Below, one piece after another: positions 53,252 through 61,406 of a stretch of DNA of 64,000 nucleotides. Below the pieces are notes generated by a model. The model did no database searches and was not told where the DNA came from. It saw nothing but the letters and a program-made list of their open reading frames with translations. Each line of letters starts with the position of its first letter. Position 1 is the first letter of the stretch. A program made the position numbers and the translations under genes. This DNA comes from Georgenia sp. M64 (GTDB lineage: Bacteria; Actinomycetota; Actinomycetes; Actinomycetales; Actinomycetaceae), in the NCBI RefSeq assembly GCF_038049925.1, contig NZ_CP145809.1, forward strand, positions 2,390,599 through 2,454,598, given 5' to 3'.

Positions 53252-55581
53252 CCGCGGCGTGCGTGGCCACGCCCGGACGGTGGGCACCCGACGTCGGCTC
53301 GCACCACCCGGCCACCGCGACGCTGACCGCGTTCGCCCTTCTCACCGCCACGATCCTCCTCGCCGGGGTGTTCGTCGGGCAGTGGCTCGCCATGGGTGAG
53401 CCGGCCGGGACGTCCCTGCACTGGATGGTCGCGGTACCCCTCGTCATCCTCGTCGCCACCGCGGGCCTGGTCGCGGCCCAGCCCGGACGGCGGGTGCGCT
53501 CGGACGACCTCGTCCCCGTGCCGCCACAGAGCCCGGGGGCGCGCCGGCACGCCGACGTCGCCGCGCAGGCCGGGCTCGTCCCGGCACCGGAGCTCGTGTG
53601 GAACCCGCAGGACCCCCGCACCGGCGCCCTCGCGCTCGGGCGGCCGGGTCGTTACCTCGTCCGGGTCACCCCCGCCCTCCTGGGTACGGCCCGACGCCGG
53701 CCGGCCACGTACGACGCCGTCGTGCGGCACGAGCTCGCCCACGTCCGCCACCACGACGTCGCCCTGGCGTACCTCGCGCTGTACTCCTGGTACGCGACGC
53801 TGCCGGTCCTGGCTGTCCCCGTCGTCCTCCGGCTCGCGGGCGGCGACCGGTCCCTCCTGCCGAGCTACCTCGTCCGCGCAGTCGCCCTGGCGAGCGCGGT
53901 GTACCTCGCCAGGGCGTTCCTGCTGCGCCGGCGTGAGCACGAGGCCGACCTCCGCGCGGCGATGTGGTCCGGCGACCCGCACGGGGTGGCTGCGGTCTTC
54001 GGCCGGGTGCCCGGCCCGCCCGGGCACCGTCTCCTCCGCAAGCGCCGTCTCCTCGCGCTGCACCCCACCGGGCCCGAGCGAGTCGCCTACGTCCTGGACC
54101 CGGGCCGGCGAGCGCGGCTGAGCCCGGCGACCCTGCTCGTCGCCGGGTTCGCCGCCGGCGCCGCGCTCCCCCTGCTCCAGGCGCTGGCCGCCGAGGCGTT
54201 CGCCTGGGACGCTCTCACTGCCGCCCGGGCCGCGCGAGCCGTGTCCTTCGGGGGCCTCGGCGCCGTCGTCGGCGCGGAGGTCTGGCGCACCGGCTCCGTG
54301 GGCCGGCCGGTCAACGGTCCGGGCCGGACCGCCGCCACGGGTGCGGCGCTCGCCGCCGGGGTGGCGGTCGGCGCCCTCCTCTCGCTCGGCGGGACCGGCC
54401 TCGTCCAGGGCTCCGCCGTCGACGCCGTCGCAGCGGGCCTGACGGGCCTGCTCCTGGGCGCCGTCCTCGTCGTGGGCCGAGAGCTCGCCGCCGGGCCTCC
54501 GCGCGCGGTGGCCCTGGGAGCTGCGGTGGCGTGCGCTCTCGCCGCCGACGCGGTGACCGGCGTGGCCGAGCTCGTCGCCGGGGGCCTGTCCGTCTTCGTC
54601 CTCGCGTTCCTGCCGTTCGTGGCCGCGCAGAGTCCGGCGGCGTGGCTGCTCGGCCTCGCGGTGGTCGCCGTCGCGACGGGCGCTCTGGTCCGGGACCGCC
54701 GAACCGACCACCACCGGCGGCTCGCGACGGCGGCGGTGGCCGGTCTGGTGGGCGCGGCTGCCGCGGTGGTGGCCGGCGCGGTCGCCGACGAGCTTGGACT
54801 CGGGGGTCTGATCTGGGCACCTGTCGGGGCGGCCCTGGCGGTGCTGGTCGTCGTCGGGGTGCGGGGCCTCGCCGACGGCGTCCTCGCCGGCGCCGTCACC
54901 GTCGTCCTCGCCGCGCCGGCCGGCGTCGTGGTCGCCGCGGTCCGGGCCGGGGGCCCGCTCGGCACCGACGGGGTCTGGGCGGTCCTGGAGCCGGCCGCCG
55001 CGACCGTGACACTTGCCGGTCTGCCGCTGCTCGCCGGGGTCGGCGTCCTCCGCCGCCCCGGCGCCCCACGGGAGGCCGGACGACTGGTCCTCGTGACCAC
55101 CGTCGTCGCCCTCGTCTCGGCGGTGACGACGGCGGTTCTCGCCCCCGCCGACAGCCCCGCCCCATCCGACGCCGGTGCCCTGGGGGCGTACCTGAGCGAG
55201 GAGCTTCCCCTGCTCGTCGTGCTGCGGGACACCGCCGCGGTGGCGTACGAGGAGGCCCTGTACTTCCCGCGCGGGGGTGACGTCGCGGCGGACCTCCGCG
55301 GGCGCGTCGTGGGGTTGTACGACGACGCCATCGACGCCGCCGACGACGTCGAGGCCGGCTTCCCCCTCGGTGGCGCCCCGGAGCTGCGGCAGCTCCACGA
55401 GGCCTACCGCGACGTCGTGGTGGCCGAACGTGCGCTCACCCTGGCGGCCGCCCAGGCCCAGGTGGACCCTGCGGCGACGGCGCAGGCCCAGACCGCCGCG
55501 ACAGCAGCGGCCGCGGCGATGGCACGGTGGACCGAGCTTCATGAAGCAGCTCTGGGGACGCTCGGCGAGGCCGGCCGGTGA
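53248..55581 (+). CDS. M48-type membrane metalloprotease with extended membrane domain
   Basis: The 777-residue protein has two initial membrane segments and the M48 zinc motif HELAHVRHH (H161, E162, H165). The third ligand E232 is in EHEADLRAAM, and a helical segment lies between. Where HtpX or Ste24 proteins end, this one continues for some 480 residues with about ten to twelve hydrophobic segments and a C-terminal soluble helical region (about 640-777). This extension is the unusual part. Function is unknown; cleavage of a signal regulator, or of the small protein encoded upstream, is possible. Confidence 0.83.
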   Translation: MTAACVATPGRWAPDVGSHHPATATLTAFALLTATILLAGVFVGQWLAMGEPAGTSLHWMVAVPLVILVATAGLVAAQPGRRVRSDDLVPVPPQSPGARRHADVAAQAGLVPAPELVWNPQDPRTGALALGRPGRYLVRVTPALLGTARRRPATYDAVVRHELAHVRHHDVALAYLALYSWYATLPVLAVPVVLRLAGGDRSLLPSYLVRAVALASAVYLARAFLLRRREHEADLRAAMWSGDPHGVAAVFGRVPGPPGHRLLRKRRLLALHPTGPERVAYVLDPGRRARLSPATLLVAGFAAGAALPLLQALAAEAFAWDALTAARAARAVSFGGLGAVVGAEVWRTGSVGRPVNGPGRTAATGAALAAGVAVGALLSLGGTGLVQGSAVDAVAAGLTGLLLGAVLVVGRELAAGPPRAVALGAAVACALAADAVTGVAELVAGGLSVFVLAFLPFVAAQSPAAWLLGLAVVAVATGALVRDRRTDHHRRLATAAVAGLVGAAAAVVAGAVADELGLGGLIWAPVGAALAVLVVVGVRGLADGVLAGAVTVVLAAPAGVVVAAVRAGGPLGTDGVWAVLEPAAATVTLAGLPLLAGVGVLRRPGAPREAGRLVLVTTVVALVSAVTTAVLAPADSPAPSDAGALGAYLSEELPLLVVLRDTAAVAYEEALYFPRGGDVAADLRGRVVGLYDDAIDAADDVEAGFPLGGAPELRQLHEAYRDVVVAERALTLAAAQAQVDPAATAQAQTAATAAAAAMARWTELHEAALGTLGEAGR

Positions 55582-55651
55582 CCTGCCCGCTCGACGGTCC
55601 GCGCCGTCCGAATCGATGTCGTGCTGCGGTCGTACACGGGGCTGTGGTGAC

Positions 55652-56086
55652 CTAAGCCTGGTCCCCCACCTCGGTGAGCAGCCGCCCGAGCAGACGGCGG
55701 AGCTCGGCGTGCCCCTCGGCGCCGAGCACCTGGGTGATCGTCTGCTCGATCCCGCTCACGGTCGCCCGGCCGGCGTCGACCGTCCGCTCCCCGAGAGGGG
55801 TGAGGCGGATGAGCTTCGCCCGCCGGTCCGTCGGGTCCGGCTCGCGGCGCAGGTACCCGAGCTCCTCGAGCTCGTCCACGAGCTCGAGCATCGACTGCGG
55901 CGTCATGTTCGCCCCGCGGGCGAGATCGCTCAAGCGCGCGCCCTCGCGCCCGATCTGGGCGAACACGGCCGAGTGTCGCGGCTTCTGCGGGTACCCCGCT
56001 CCCACGACGCCCTCGACGATGCGAAAGCCCAGGAGGCTGTAGGCCTGCCCGAGCATCGCGATGGTGTTGGGCTCTTGCGCCGGCAC
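55652..56086 (-). CDS. MarR family transcriptional regulator
   Basis: The 144-residue protein has the MarR winged-helix pattern: GARLSDLARGANMTPQSMLELVDELEELGYLRREPDPTDRRAKLIRLTPLG. The DxRxK wing is present. The GTG start at 56086 follows GGAGTAGG. It is divergent from the membrane protein/F420-type gene pair, across the iron-box-like promoter, and probably controls that promoter. Confidence 0.87.
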   Translation of the reverse strand: MPAQEPNTIAMLGQAYSLLGFRIVEGVVGAGYPQKPRHSAVFAQIGREGARLSDLARGANMTPQSMLELVDELEELGYLRREPDPTDRRAKLIRLTPLGERTVDAGRATVSGIEQTITQVLGAEGHAELRRLLGRLLTEVGDQA

Positions 56087-56097
56087 CCTACTCCGTC

Positions 56098-56133
56098 CTA
56101 AGGTTTGCCTTACTTTCAGGCTGACCTTACTAC
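56098..56133 (+). promoter_or_regulatory. Divergent promoter with iron-box-like sequence
   Basis: TTGCCT (56105-56110), 17 bp, then TACTAC (56128-56133) form a fair promoter for the membrane-protein gene. The DNA between 56098 and 56133 contains AAGGTTTGCCTTAC and AGGCTGACCTTAC, the latter matching 10 of 12 bases of the IdeR/DtxR half AGGCTAACCTAA. Two overlapping near-palindromes cover the promoter. Confidence 0.5.
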
Positions 56134-56168
56134 ATGGGCGATCTCGCCCGTGAGCTTTGGAGACCGCG

Positions 56169-56837
56169 ATGTCGGACCAGCTCGCTCAGGTCGCACCCAC
56201 GCCGCTCGCCGTCGCGCCTGGCCCGTCGCTCGCCGCCCACATCGCCGTGGGCGGGGTGTCCGGCCTCGCCTGGGGAGCGGGGCTGCGCGGCTACATGGCC
56301 GAGATGGTCGGGGCCGAGTCCGTCGTGAGCTGGGGCGGAACCGTGCTCGCCGTCCTCCTCCCCGCCGGGGTCACCGGGGCACTGCTCGGCTGGGCCGAGT
56401 ACCTGCGACGGACGGGCGGCCGACCGCACTGGCGGCTGCTCGCGCTCGCCCCGCTCGCCCTGGCGGTCGCACCGCTCCTCATGCCGGGCGCGGTCGTCGC
56501 TCTCGTGACGCAGGGGCTCGGTGGCGGCGCGATCGCCTTCGCAGCCATCGGCATCGGTGGGGGCTTCGCACTGTCCGGGCGCGGCCGGGTCCGCCGGCGC
56601 GCCCTGTGCGGTGTCGTCGCGGGCATCCTCGTCACGGGCATCGCGGCCACCCCCGCCGGCATCGGCGGACCCGACCTGGCGCTGAGCACCCCGCGCGGCG
56701 TCTGGGTCGCGCTGCTCGGCCTCACGTCCGGTCTCACCCTCGCCATCGCCTCCTCGATCCCACAGCGACCCGCCGTCCGCACGGGGCCCAGACCCACAAC
56801 AGATGCAGGCTGGTCGGCTCGAGGAGGCGTGGCGTGA
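56169..56837 (+). CDS. Uncharacterised integral membrane protein
   Basis: This 222-residue protein has about five to six membrane segments and Gly/Ala-rich helices (GVTGALLGWAEYL, GGFALSGRGRVRRR). I do not recognise a family. GGAG lies seven bases before ATG 56169, preferable to the upstream TTG. It overlaps the deazaflavin-oxidoreductase gene as GTGA, so the two form an operon divergent from the MarR gene. Confidence 0.75.
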   Translation: MSDQLAQVAPTPLAVAPGPSLAAHIAVGGVSGLAWGAGLRGYMAEMVGAESVVSWGGTVLAVLLPAGVTGALLGWAEYLRRTGGRPHWRLLALAPLALAVAPLLMPGAVVALVTQGLGGGAIAFAAIGIGGGFALSGRGRVRRRALCGVVAGILVTGIAATPAGIGGPDLALSTPRGVWVALLGLTSGLTLAIASSIPQRPAVRTGPRPTTDAGWSARGGVA

Positions 56838-57274
56838 ACGCGGCGCTGAGGTCTCTCCTGCGCACCGCCAACACCCTCGCCGTCGCCCTCTACCGGCGTT
56901 CGGGCGGACGCGTCGGCGGATCCGCCAAGGGGGTGCCGGTGCTCCTGCTCACCGTCCCGGGACGCCGGACGCGGACTCCGCACACCGTGCAGGTCGCGTA
57001 CTTCGAGCACGACGGCCGGTTCCTGGTCACCGGCACCAACGGCGGCTCGTCGCACGAGCCGCAGTGGTTCCGCAACATCCGGGCGACGCCGACCGGTCGC
57101 GTCGAGATCGGTCGCCGGGCGCTCGACGTGGACGTCCGGGTGGCCGCGCCGGACGAGCGCCTCGAGCTCTGGGCGGACGTCGTCGTCGCGCAGGCGCCGC
57201 CCTTCGCCCACTACGAGGAGAAGAGCGGCCGCGCCATCCCGGTGGCCGTCCTGACGCCCGCGTCCCCGGCCTGA
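56834..57274 (+). CDS. Nitroreductase/deazaflavin (F420)-dependent oxidoreductase family protein
   Basis: The 146-residue protein has the Ddn-type split-barrel pattern: VPVLLLTVPGRRTRTPHTVQVAYFEHDGRFLVTGTNGGSSHEPQWFRNIRATP. The PGRRTRTPH and SSHEPQWFRN parts bind the F420 phosphate and ring. Relatives reduce quinones or nitro compounds using reduced F420, a cofactor typical of actinobacteria. It starts at GTG 56834. Confidence 0.88.
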   Translation: MNAALRSLLRTANTLAVALYRRSGGRVGGSAKGVPVLLLTVPGRRTRTPHTVQVAYFEHDGRFLVTGTNGGSSHEPQWFRNIRATPTGRVEIGRRALDVDVRVAAPDERLELWADVVVAQAPPFAHYEEKSGRAIPVAVLTPASPA

Positions 57275-57301
57275 CGTCGTCCTGTCGGGCGCACCTCGCC
57301 G

Positions 57302-57850
57302 TCAGCTCTCCATCTTCGTCACGATCCGCTGGACGGTGAGCCAGGTGCGGGTGGTGATGTCCTTGCCGTAGGTCTTCTCCAGCCAGGCCATGAAGTCCGG
57401 GGTCCGGCCCGGGTCGCTGTTGTCGATGACCGCGAGGAAGACCCGGGCCGCGTCGTCGAAGCCCACGACCCGGGCGCGCGGGTCCGACCGCTCGGGCAGA
57501 CGGTCCGGGGGCTGGGCGCCGTCCTTGAGGAACGTCGCCGTCAGGTAGGTGCCTCGCCCGTGCGTGAGCCCCGGGAACGGGTCGCTGTCCAGCAGGGCGC
57601 GGAGCTCGGCGTGCTCACGGACGATGGTGCCGCCGGGGATGCCGAGCTCACGGTGGAGCGCGCGCTGGATCCGCCGCTCGAGCGTGGGGACGTCGCTCCT
57701 CCTGCCGCTGAAGACGATGTTGCCGCTGGCCAGGACCGAAGCGACCGAGTCGAACCCGAGCCCCTCGAAGACACCCCGCAGCTTGTCGTTGGTCATGTTC
57801 GGGTTGCTCGGGGCGATCCCCCGCAGCAGGGCCGCGTACCTGGTGCTCAC
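57302..57850 (-). CDS. DUF1697 domain-containing protein
   Basis: The 182-residue protein has the DUF1697 hallmark RYAALLRGIAPSNPNMTNDKLRGVFEGLGFDSVASVLASGNIVF, and a C-terminal segment ending in TTRTWLTVQRIVTKM. The usual motif reads LLRGINVGG; here GIAPSNPN replaces it. Function is unknown. The GTG start at 57850 has AGGAA close by. Single gene, 27 bp from the converging oxidoreductase gene. Confidence 0.85.
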   Translation of the reverse strand: MSTRYAALLRGIAPSNPNMTNDKLRGVFEGLGFDSVASVLASGNIVFSGRRSDVPTLERRIQRALHRELGIPGGTIVREHAELRALLDSDPFPGLTHGRGTYLTATFLKDGAQPPDRLPERSDPRARVVGFDDAARVFLAVIDNSDPGRTPDFMAWLEKTYGKDITTRTWLTVQRIVTKMES

Positions 57851-57867
57851 GTTCCTACTCAACCACC

Positions 57868-57902
57868 GAGCGGCCCGCCTCCGGGGAGGAGACGGGCCGC
57901 TC
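57868..57902. terminator. Terminator hairpin after the sugar-ABC binding-protein gene
   Basis: GAGCGGCCCG (57868-57877) pairs perfectly with CGGGCCGCTC (57893-57902). An inner CCTCC/GGAGG stem may form in the loop. It lies 36 bp past the stop at 57939 on the minus strand. No T-tract. Confidence 0.65.
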
Positions 57903-57938
57903 GTCGGCGACGGCGCGCGCCGGCGCGGGACGGCGCTG

Positions 57939-59300
57939 CTACTCCTCGCTCCCGAACAGGGCGTTGACCCGCTCGTTCGCCCGGGCGAGGGACTCCGGCT
58001 CCGTCTGGAAGGACAGCACGGCGTCCATGGCCGGGGCCATGACCGAGGTGAGCTCGGCCCACCGGGCGCTGACCGGGCTGGTGACGGTGGTGCCCTCCCG
58101 CACGTGCACGGCGAAGGCCGCCGCGTCGGTCCCGGCCTCCTCGTAGACCTCCACGGCCCGGTCGGTGGCGGTCGTGATGGCGGGGAAGATGACCCCGCTC
58201 TCGGCCATGACGTCCTGGCAGTCGGCGGAGCCGAGGTGCTCCACCCAGCGCCAGGCCTCGTCGGGGTTGGGGCTGCCGGACCAGATGGCGTCGGAGAGCC
58301 CGTTGAACACCGAGGCCCGCTGGCCCGACGGTCCGATCGGGGTGGGCGCGACCTGGGTCTCCACACCACCGAGCTCGCGGATGGTGCGGGCGTTCCAGCT
58401 GCCCTCGATGAGCGAGGCGTACCCGCCGGCGGCGAGGGCGTCGGTGGTGCCGACGCCGGAGGTGGCCGCGGCGAGGGAGGGCATGTACCCCTTCTCCACC
58501 AGGGACCGCCACCAGGCGATGGTCTCGACGAACCTCGGGTCGTCGTAGTTGAACCTCGTTCCCCAGGGGTTCTGGTCGGCGTAGGTCCAGTCGTTGCTCA
58601 GGGCGTAGGCGGACCACTGGACCTGCCCGTAGCCGCCGCCGGCCTCGTTGTACCCCATGCCGTAGACGTCGACGTTGTCCTTGTCGAAGCCGGGCTCGTT
58701 GCCGCGGACCCCGTTCTCGTCGATGGTCATGGCGGCGAGGAACTCCTCGAACGTGCCGCCGTCGTCGGGGTTCCACTCCAGCTCCCACAGGTCCTCGGCG
58801 CTGTACCCGGCGGCCTCGGCCAGCTCGGTGTTGTAGTAGATGCCGACCGTGTCCCAGTCCTTCGGCAGCCCGTACCGGCCGGTGCCGTCGGGGCCGATCC
58901 ACAGGTCCGCGAGGCCCTCCTGGTACTGGTCCAGGTCGACCCCGGCCTCGTCGATGTAGGGCTCGAGGTCGAGGATCTGGCCGAGGCTGACGAACTTGCC
59001 GAACTGGGCGGAGTGGTCGACGAAGACGTCGGGGGCGTTCTCGGCCACCATGCCGGCGGTGAGCTTGGTCCAGTAGTCGTCCCAGCCGTACTGCTCGATC
59101 TGGACGTCGATGTCGGGGTTGTCGGCCTCGAAGTCCTCGGCGCACTGGTTGTACCCGGGCATCTGGGTGGAGTCCCACATCCAGTACTGGATGACGGTGC
59201 GGCCGTCGCCGGTGGTGCGCGCGTCGGTGGCGCAGCCGGTCACGGTCAGGGCGAGGGCGGCGAGGGCGGCCGGCAGGGCCGCGCGGCGGGTGGGGCGCAT
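57939..59300 (-). CDS. Carbohydrate ABC transporter substrate-binding lipoprotein
   Basis: The 453-residue protein has a twin-arginine-containing lipoprotein signal (MRPTRRAALP...LTVTGC, C23) and the family 1 sugar-binding fold: VIQYWMWDSTQMPGYNQCAEDFEADNPDIDV and GLPKDWDTVGIYYNTELAEAAGY. AAGGAGCACCCC precedes the ATG at 59300. Being last in an operon with GH36 implies that it binds alpha-galactosides such as raffinose or melibiose. No ATPase gene is present; such importers usually borrow a shared MsiK-type ATPase. Confidence 0.91.
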   Translation of the reverse strand: MRPTRRAALPAALAALALTVTGCATDARTTGDGRTVIQYWMWDSTQMPGYNQCAEDFEADNPDIDVQIEQYGWDDYWTKLTAGMVAENAPDVFVDHSAQFGKFVSLGQILDLEPYIDEAGVDLDQYQEGLADLWIGPDGTGRYGLPKDWDTVGIYYNTELAEAAGYSAEDLWELEWNPDDGGTFEEFLAAMTIDENGVRGNEPGFDKDNVDVYGMGYNEAGGGYGQVQWSAYALSNDWTYADQNPWGTRFNYDDPRFVETIAWWRSLVEKGYMPSLAAATSGVGTTDALAAGGYASLIEGSWNARTIRELGGVETQVAPTPIGPSGQRASVFNGLSDAIWSGSPNPDEAWRWVEHLGSADCQDVMAESGVIFPAITTATDRAVEVYEEAGTDAAAFAVHVREGTTVTSPVSARWAELTSVMAPAMDAVLSFQTEPESLARANERVNALFGSEE

Positions 59301-59356
59301 GGGGTGCTCCTTGGGGCTCGGCTGGGGCTCGGCGACGGGTCGGCCGGTCGGGGCGC

Positions 59357-60313
59357 TCACTTGATCCCCGAGAAGCCGATGGAGTTGACGATCCGCCGGC
59401 CGAGGACGACGAAGAGGACGACGATGGGCAGCGCGGCGACCAGCGTCGCTGCCATGAGGCCGGACCAGTCGGGCGTGCCGAACGGCGTCTGGGACCGGAA
59501 GATGCCCAGCGCGACGGTGAGGACCCGCACGCTTTCCTCCTGGCCGACCAGCAGGGGCCAGAAGTACTCGTTCCAGGCCGTGATGTACGTCAGGACGGCC
59601 AGGGTGGTGATCGGCGCGGACGCCATGGGCAGGATGACGCGGAGGAACACCCGCAGCCGGCCGGCGCCGTCGATGAGGGCCGCCTCCTCGATCTCGCGCG
59701 GGATGCCGAGGAAGAACTGGCGCAGGAAGAAGATGGCGAACGGGGTCATGAAGAAGGTCGGCAGGACCAGGCCGGCGTAGGTGTTGAGCAGCCCGAGGTC
59801 CTTCATGAGCACGAAGTTCGGGATGGCGGTGAAGATGCCCGGCACCATGAGCGCGGCGAGGAAGACGGCGAAGACGACGTTGCGGCCGGGCCAGCGCAGC
59901 CGGGCGAACGCGTACGCGGCCATCGCGGAGAAGAAGACCTGACCGAGGGTGATCGCGGTGGAGACGATCACGGAGTTGCGCAGGTACACCCAGAAGTTCA
60001 GCGCCGAGCCCGCGCCGCCCTGGGCGAGGTTCTCCTCCAGGGACGTCAGCCCGAACACGCGGCGGTAGGCGTCCAGGGTCAGCCCGGCGGGCAGGAGGTT
60101 GCCGGGGTCGGTGGCCAGCGCGCTGTTGGTGGACAGCGAGGTGCGCAGCATCCAGTAGAAGGGGAACACCGTCACGAGCAGGACGGTGATGAGGCCGATC
60201 CAGGCCAGGACCCGGCCGGCGGTGGGCCGCACGCGCTCGCGCGGCGGACGGGTTTCGGCGACGACGTCGGGCTCGGCGACCGGGACGGGCGTGGTGGTGG
60301 TGGGCATCGTCAT
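59357..60313 (-). CDS. Carbohydrate ABC transporter permease (MalG type)
   Basis: The 318-residue protein has six membrane segments and the EAA loop EEAALIDGAGRLRVFLRVILPMASAP. A hydrophilic N-terminal extension of about 30 residues precedes the first segment. AGGAGAGACCG precedes the ATG at 60313. It pairs with the MalF-type permease encoded 9 bp upstream. Confidence 0.91.
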   Translation of the reverse strand: MTMPTTTTPVPVAEPDVVAETRPPRERVRPTAGRVLAWIGLITVLLVTVFPFYWMLRTSLSTNSALATDPGNLLPAGLTLDAYRRVFGLTSLEENLAQGGAGSALNFWVYLRNSVIVSTAITLGQVFFSAMAAYAFARLRWPGRNVVFAVFLAALMVPGIFTAIPNFVLMKDLGLLNTYAGLVLPTFFMTPFAIFFLRQFFLGIPREIEEAALIDGAGRLRVFLRVILPMASAPITTLAVLTYITAWNEYFWPLLVGQEESVRVLTVALGIFRSQTPFGTPDWSGLMAATLVAALPIVVLFVVLGRRIVNSIGFSGIK

Positions 60314-60322
60314 CGGTCTCTC

Positions 60323-61243
60323 CTAGTTCTCGTCCGACTCGCCCGCGCGCATGAGCTTGATCTGCACGAAGGTGATGACGGCCAGCAGCAGGAACAGGGC
60401 GATCGCCAGCGCCGAGGCGTAGCCGAAGTTCAGCTGGCCGAAGGCGAGGTCGTAGATGTAGAGGTTGAGGACCCGGGTGGCGTTGACCGGGCCGCCGTTG
60501 GTGGTGACCGAGACGGTGTCGAACACCTGGAAGGAGCCGGTGACCGTGACGACGAGGACCATCGCCAGCACCGGGCGCAGCAGGGGCAGGGTGATCGAGC
60601 GGAACGTCCGCCACTCGCTCGCGCCGTCGAGCTGGGCGGCCTCGTACACCTGGGGCGAGATGACCTGCAGCCCGGCGAAGATCAGCAGGGCGGTGTAGCC
60701 CATGTGCCGCCAGACGTTGATCATCGCGATCGTGGGCAGGGCGAGGGCGCTCTCGCCGAAGAAGGCGACCGCGTCGAGCCCGACCCAGCCCAGGGCGACG
60801 TTGACGATGCCGATCTGGAAGTCGAGCATGAAGTACCAGACGAGGGCGACGATGACGTTGGCCACGAAGTAGGGCAGCAGCGCCATCCCGCGGATGAGGG
60901 TCGACCGGGTGATCCGGTGCAGCAGGACCGCCAGGGCCAGGGCCACCACGGTCTGGACGCCGATGTTCATGAGCACGTACAGCGCCGTGACGCCGAGCGC
61001 GTTCCAGAACAGCGGGTCGGCGAGCATGCGCTCGAAGTTCGCGGTGCCGACCCACTCGGGCGGGGTGAGCACCTGGTAGTTGGTGAAGCTGTAGTAGACC
61101 CCCCGGACGGCGGGCAGGAGGTAGAAGGCGACGAGGCCGATCGACGCGGGGAGGAGGAAGAGCAGCGCGGTGCGCATCTCTGTCCCTCCCCACCGGCGTG
61201 CGCGGCGGCGCCGGACCGGCGCGTGGGGGGCCGTGATGGCCAT
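60323..61243 (-). CDS. Carbohydrate ABC transporter permease (MalF type)
   Basis: This 306-residue protein has six membrane segments and the EAA loop YEAAQLDGASEWRTFRSITLPLLRPVL. AGGAGCTCCC precedes the ATG at 61243. It forms the transmembrane channel with the MalG-type permease. The alpha-galactosidase gene is upstream on the same strand, 152 bp away across a tandem-repeat spacer. Confidence 0.91.
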   Translation of the reverse strand: MAITAPHAPVRRRRARRWGGTEMRTALLFLLPASIGLVAFYLLPAVRGVYYSFTNYQVLTPPEWVGTANFERMLADPLFWNALGVTALYVLMNIGVQTVVALALAVLLHRITRSTLIRGMALLPYFVANVIVALVWYFMLDFQIGIVNVALGWVGLDAVAFFGESALALPTIAMINVWRHMGYTALLIFAGLQVISPQVYEAAQLDGASEWRTFRSITLPLLRPVLAMVLVVTVTGSFQVFDTVSVTTNGGPVNATRVLNLYIYDLAFGQLNFGYASALAIALFLLLAVITFVQIKLMRAGESDEN

Positions 61244-61355
61244 GGGAGCTCCTGTCGCTTCGCTGGGACGGGTACGAGGGTGTGGTGGGTCGACCCCCCG
61301 GCCTGGGGCCGGGTGGTTGGGGAGGGCGTTCGCGGACGACGGCGCCGGGTGCGCC

Positions 61356-61406
61356 GGCTCGTCAGTGCCGGTAGCTCGTCAGAGCCGGTGGCTCGTCAGA
61401 GCCGGG
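61356..61406. repeat. Three 17-bp tandem repeats over the alpha-galactosidase stop codon
   Basis: GGCTCGTCAGTGCCGGT, AGCTCGTCAGAGCCGGT and GGCTCGTCAGAGCCGGG lie in tandem at 61356, 61373 and 61390. The gene's stop codon (61396-61398) is inside the third unit. The pattern recalls the 34-bp duplication at 4901-4968 over another gene end. Confidence 0.85.

Noticed and set aside
53143-55542. Open frame of about 800 codons antisense to the M48 gene
   Set aside because: Low-complexity Arg/Gly/Glu/Asp composition with no domain. The + strand product has clear zinc motifs and membrane segments.
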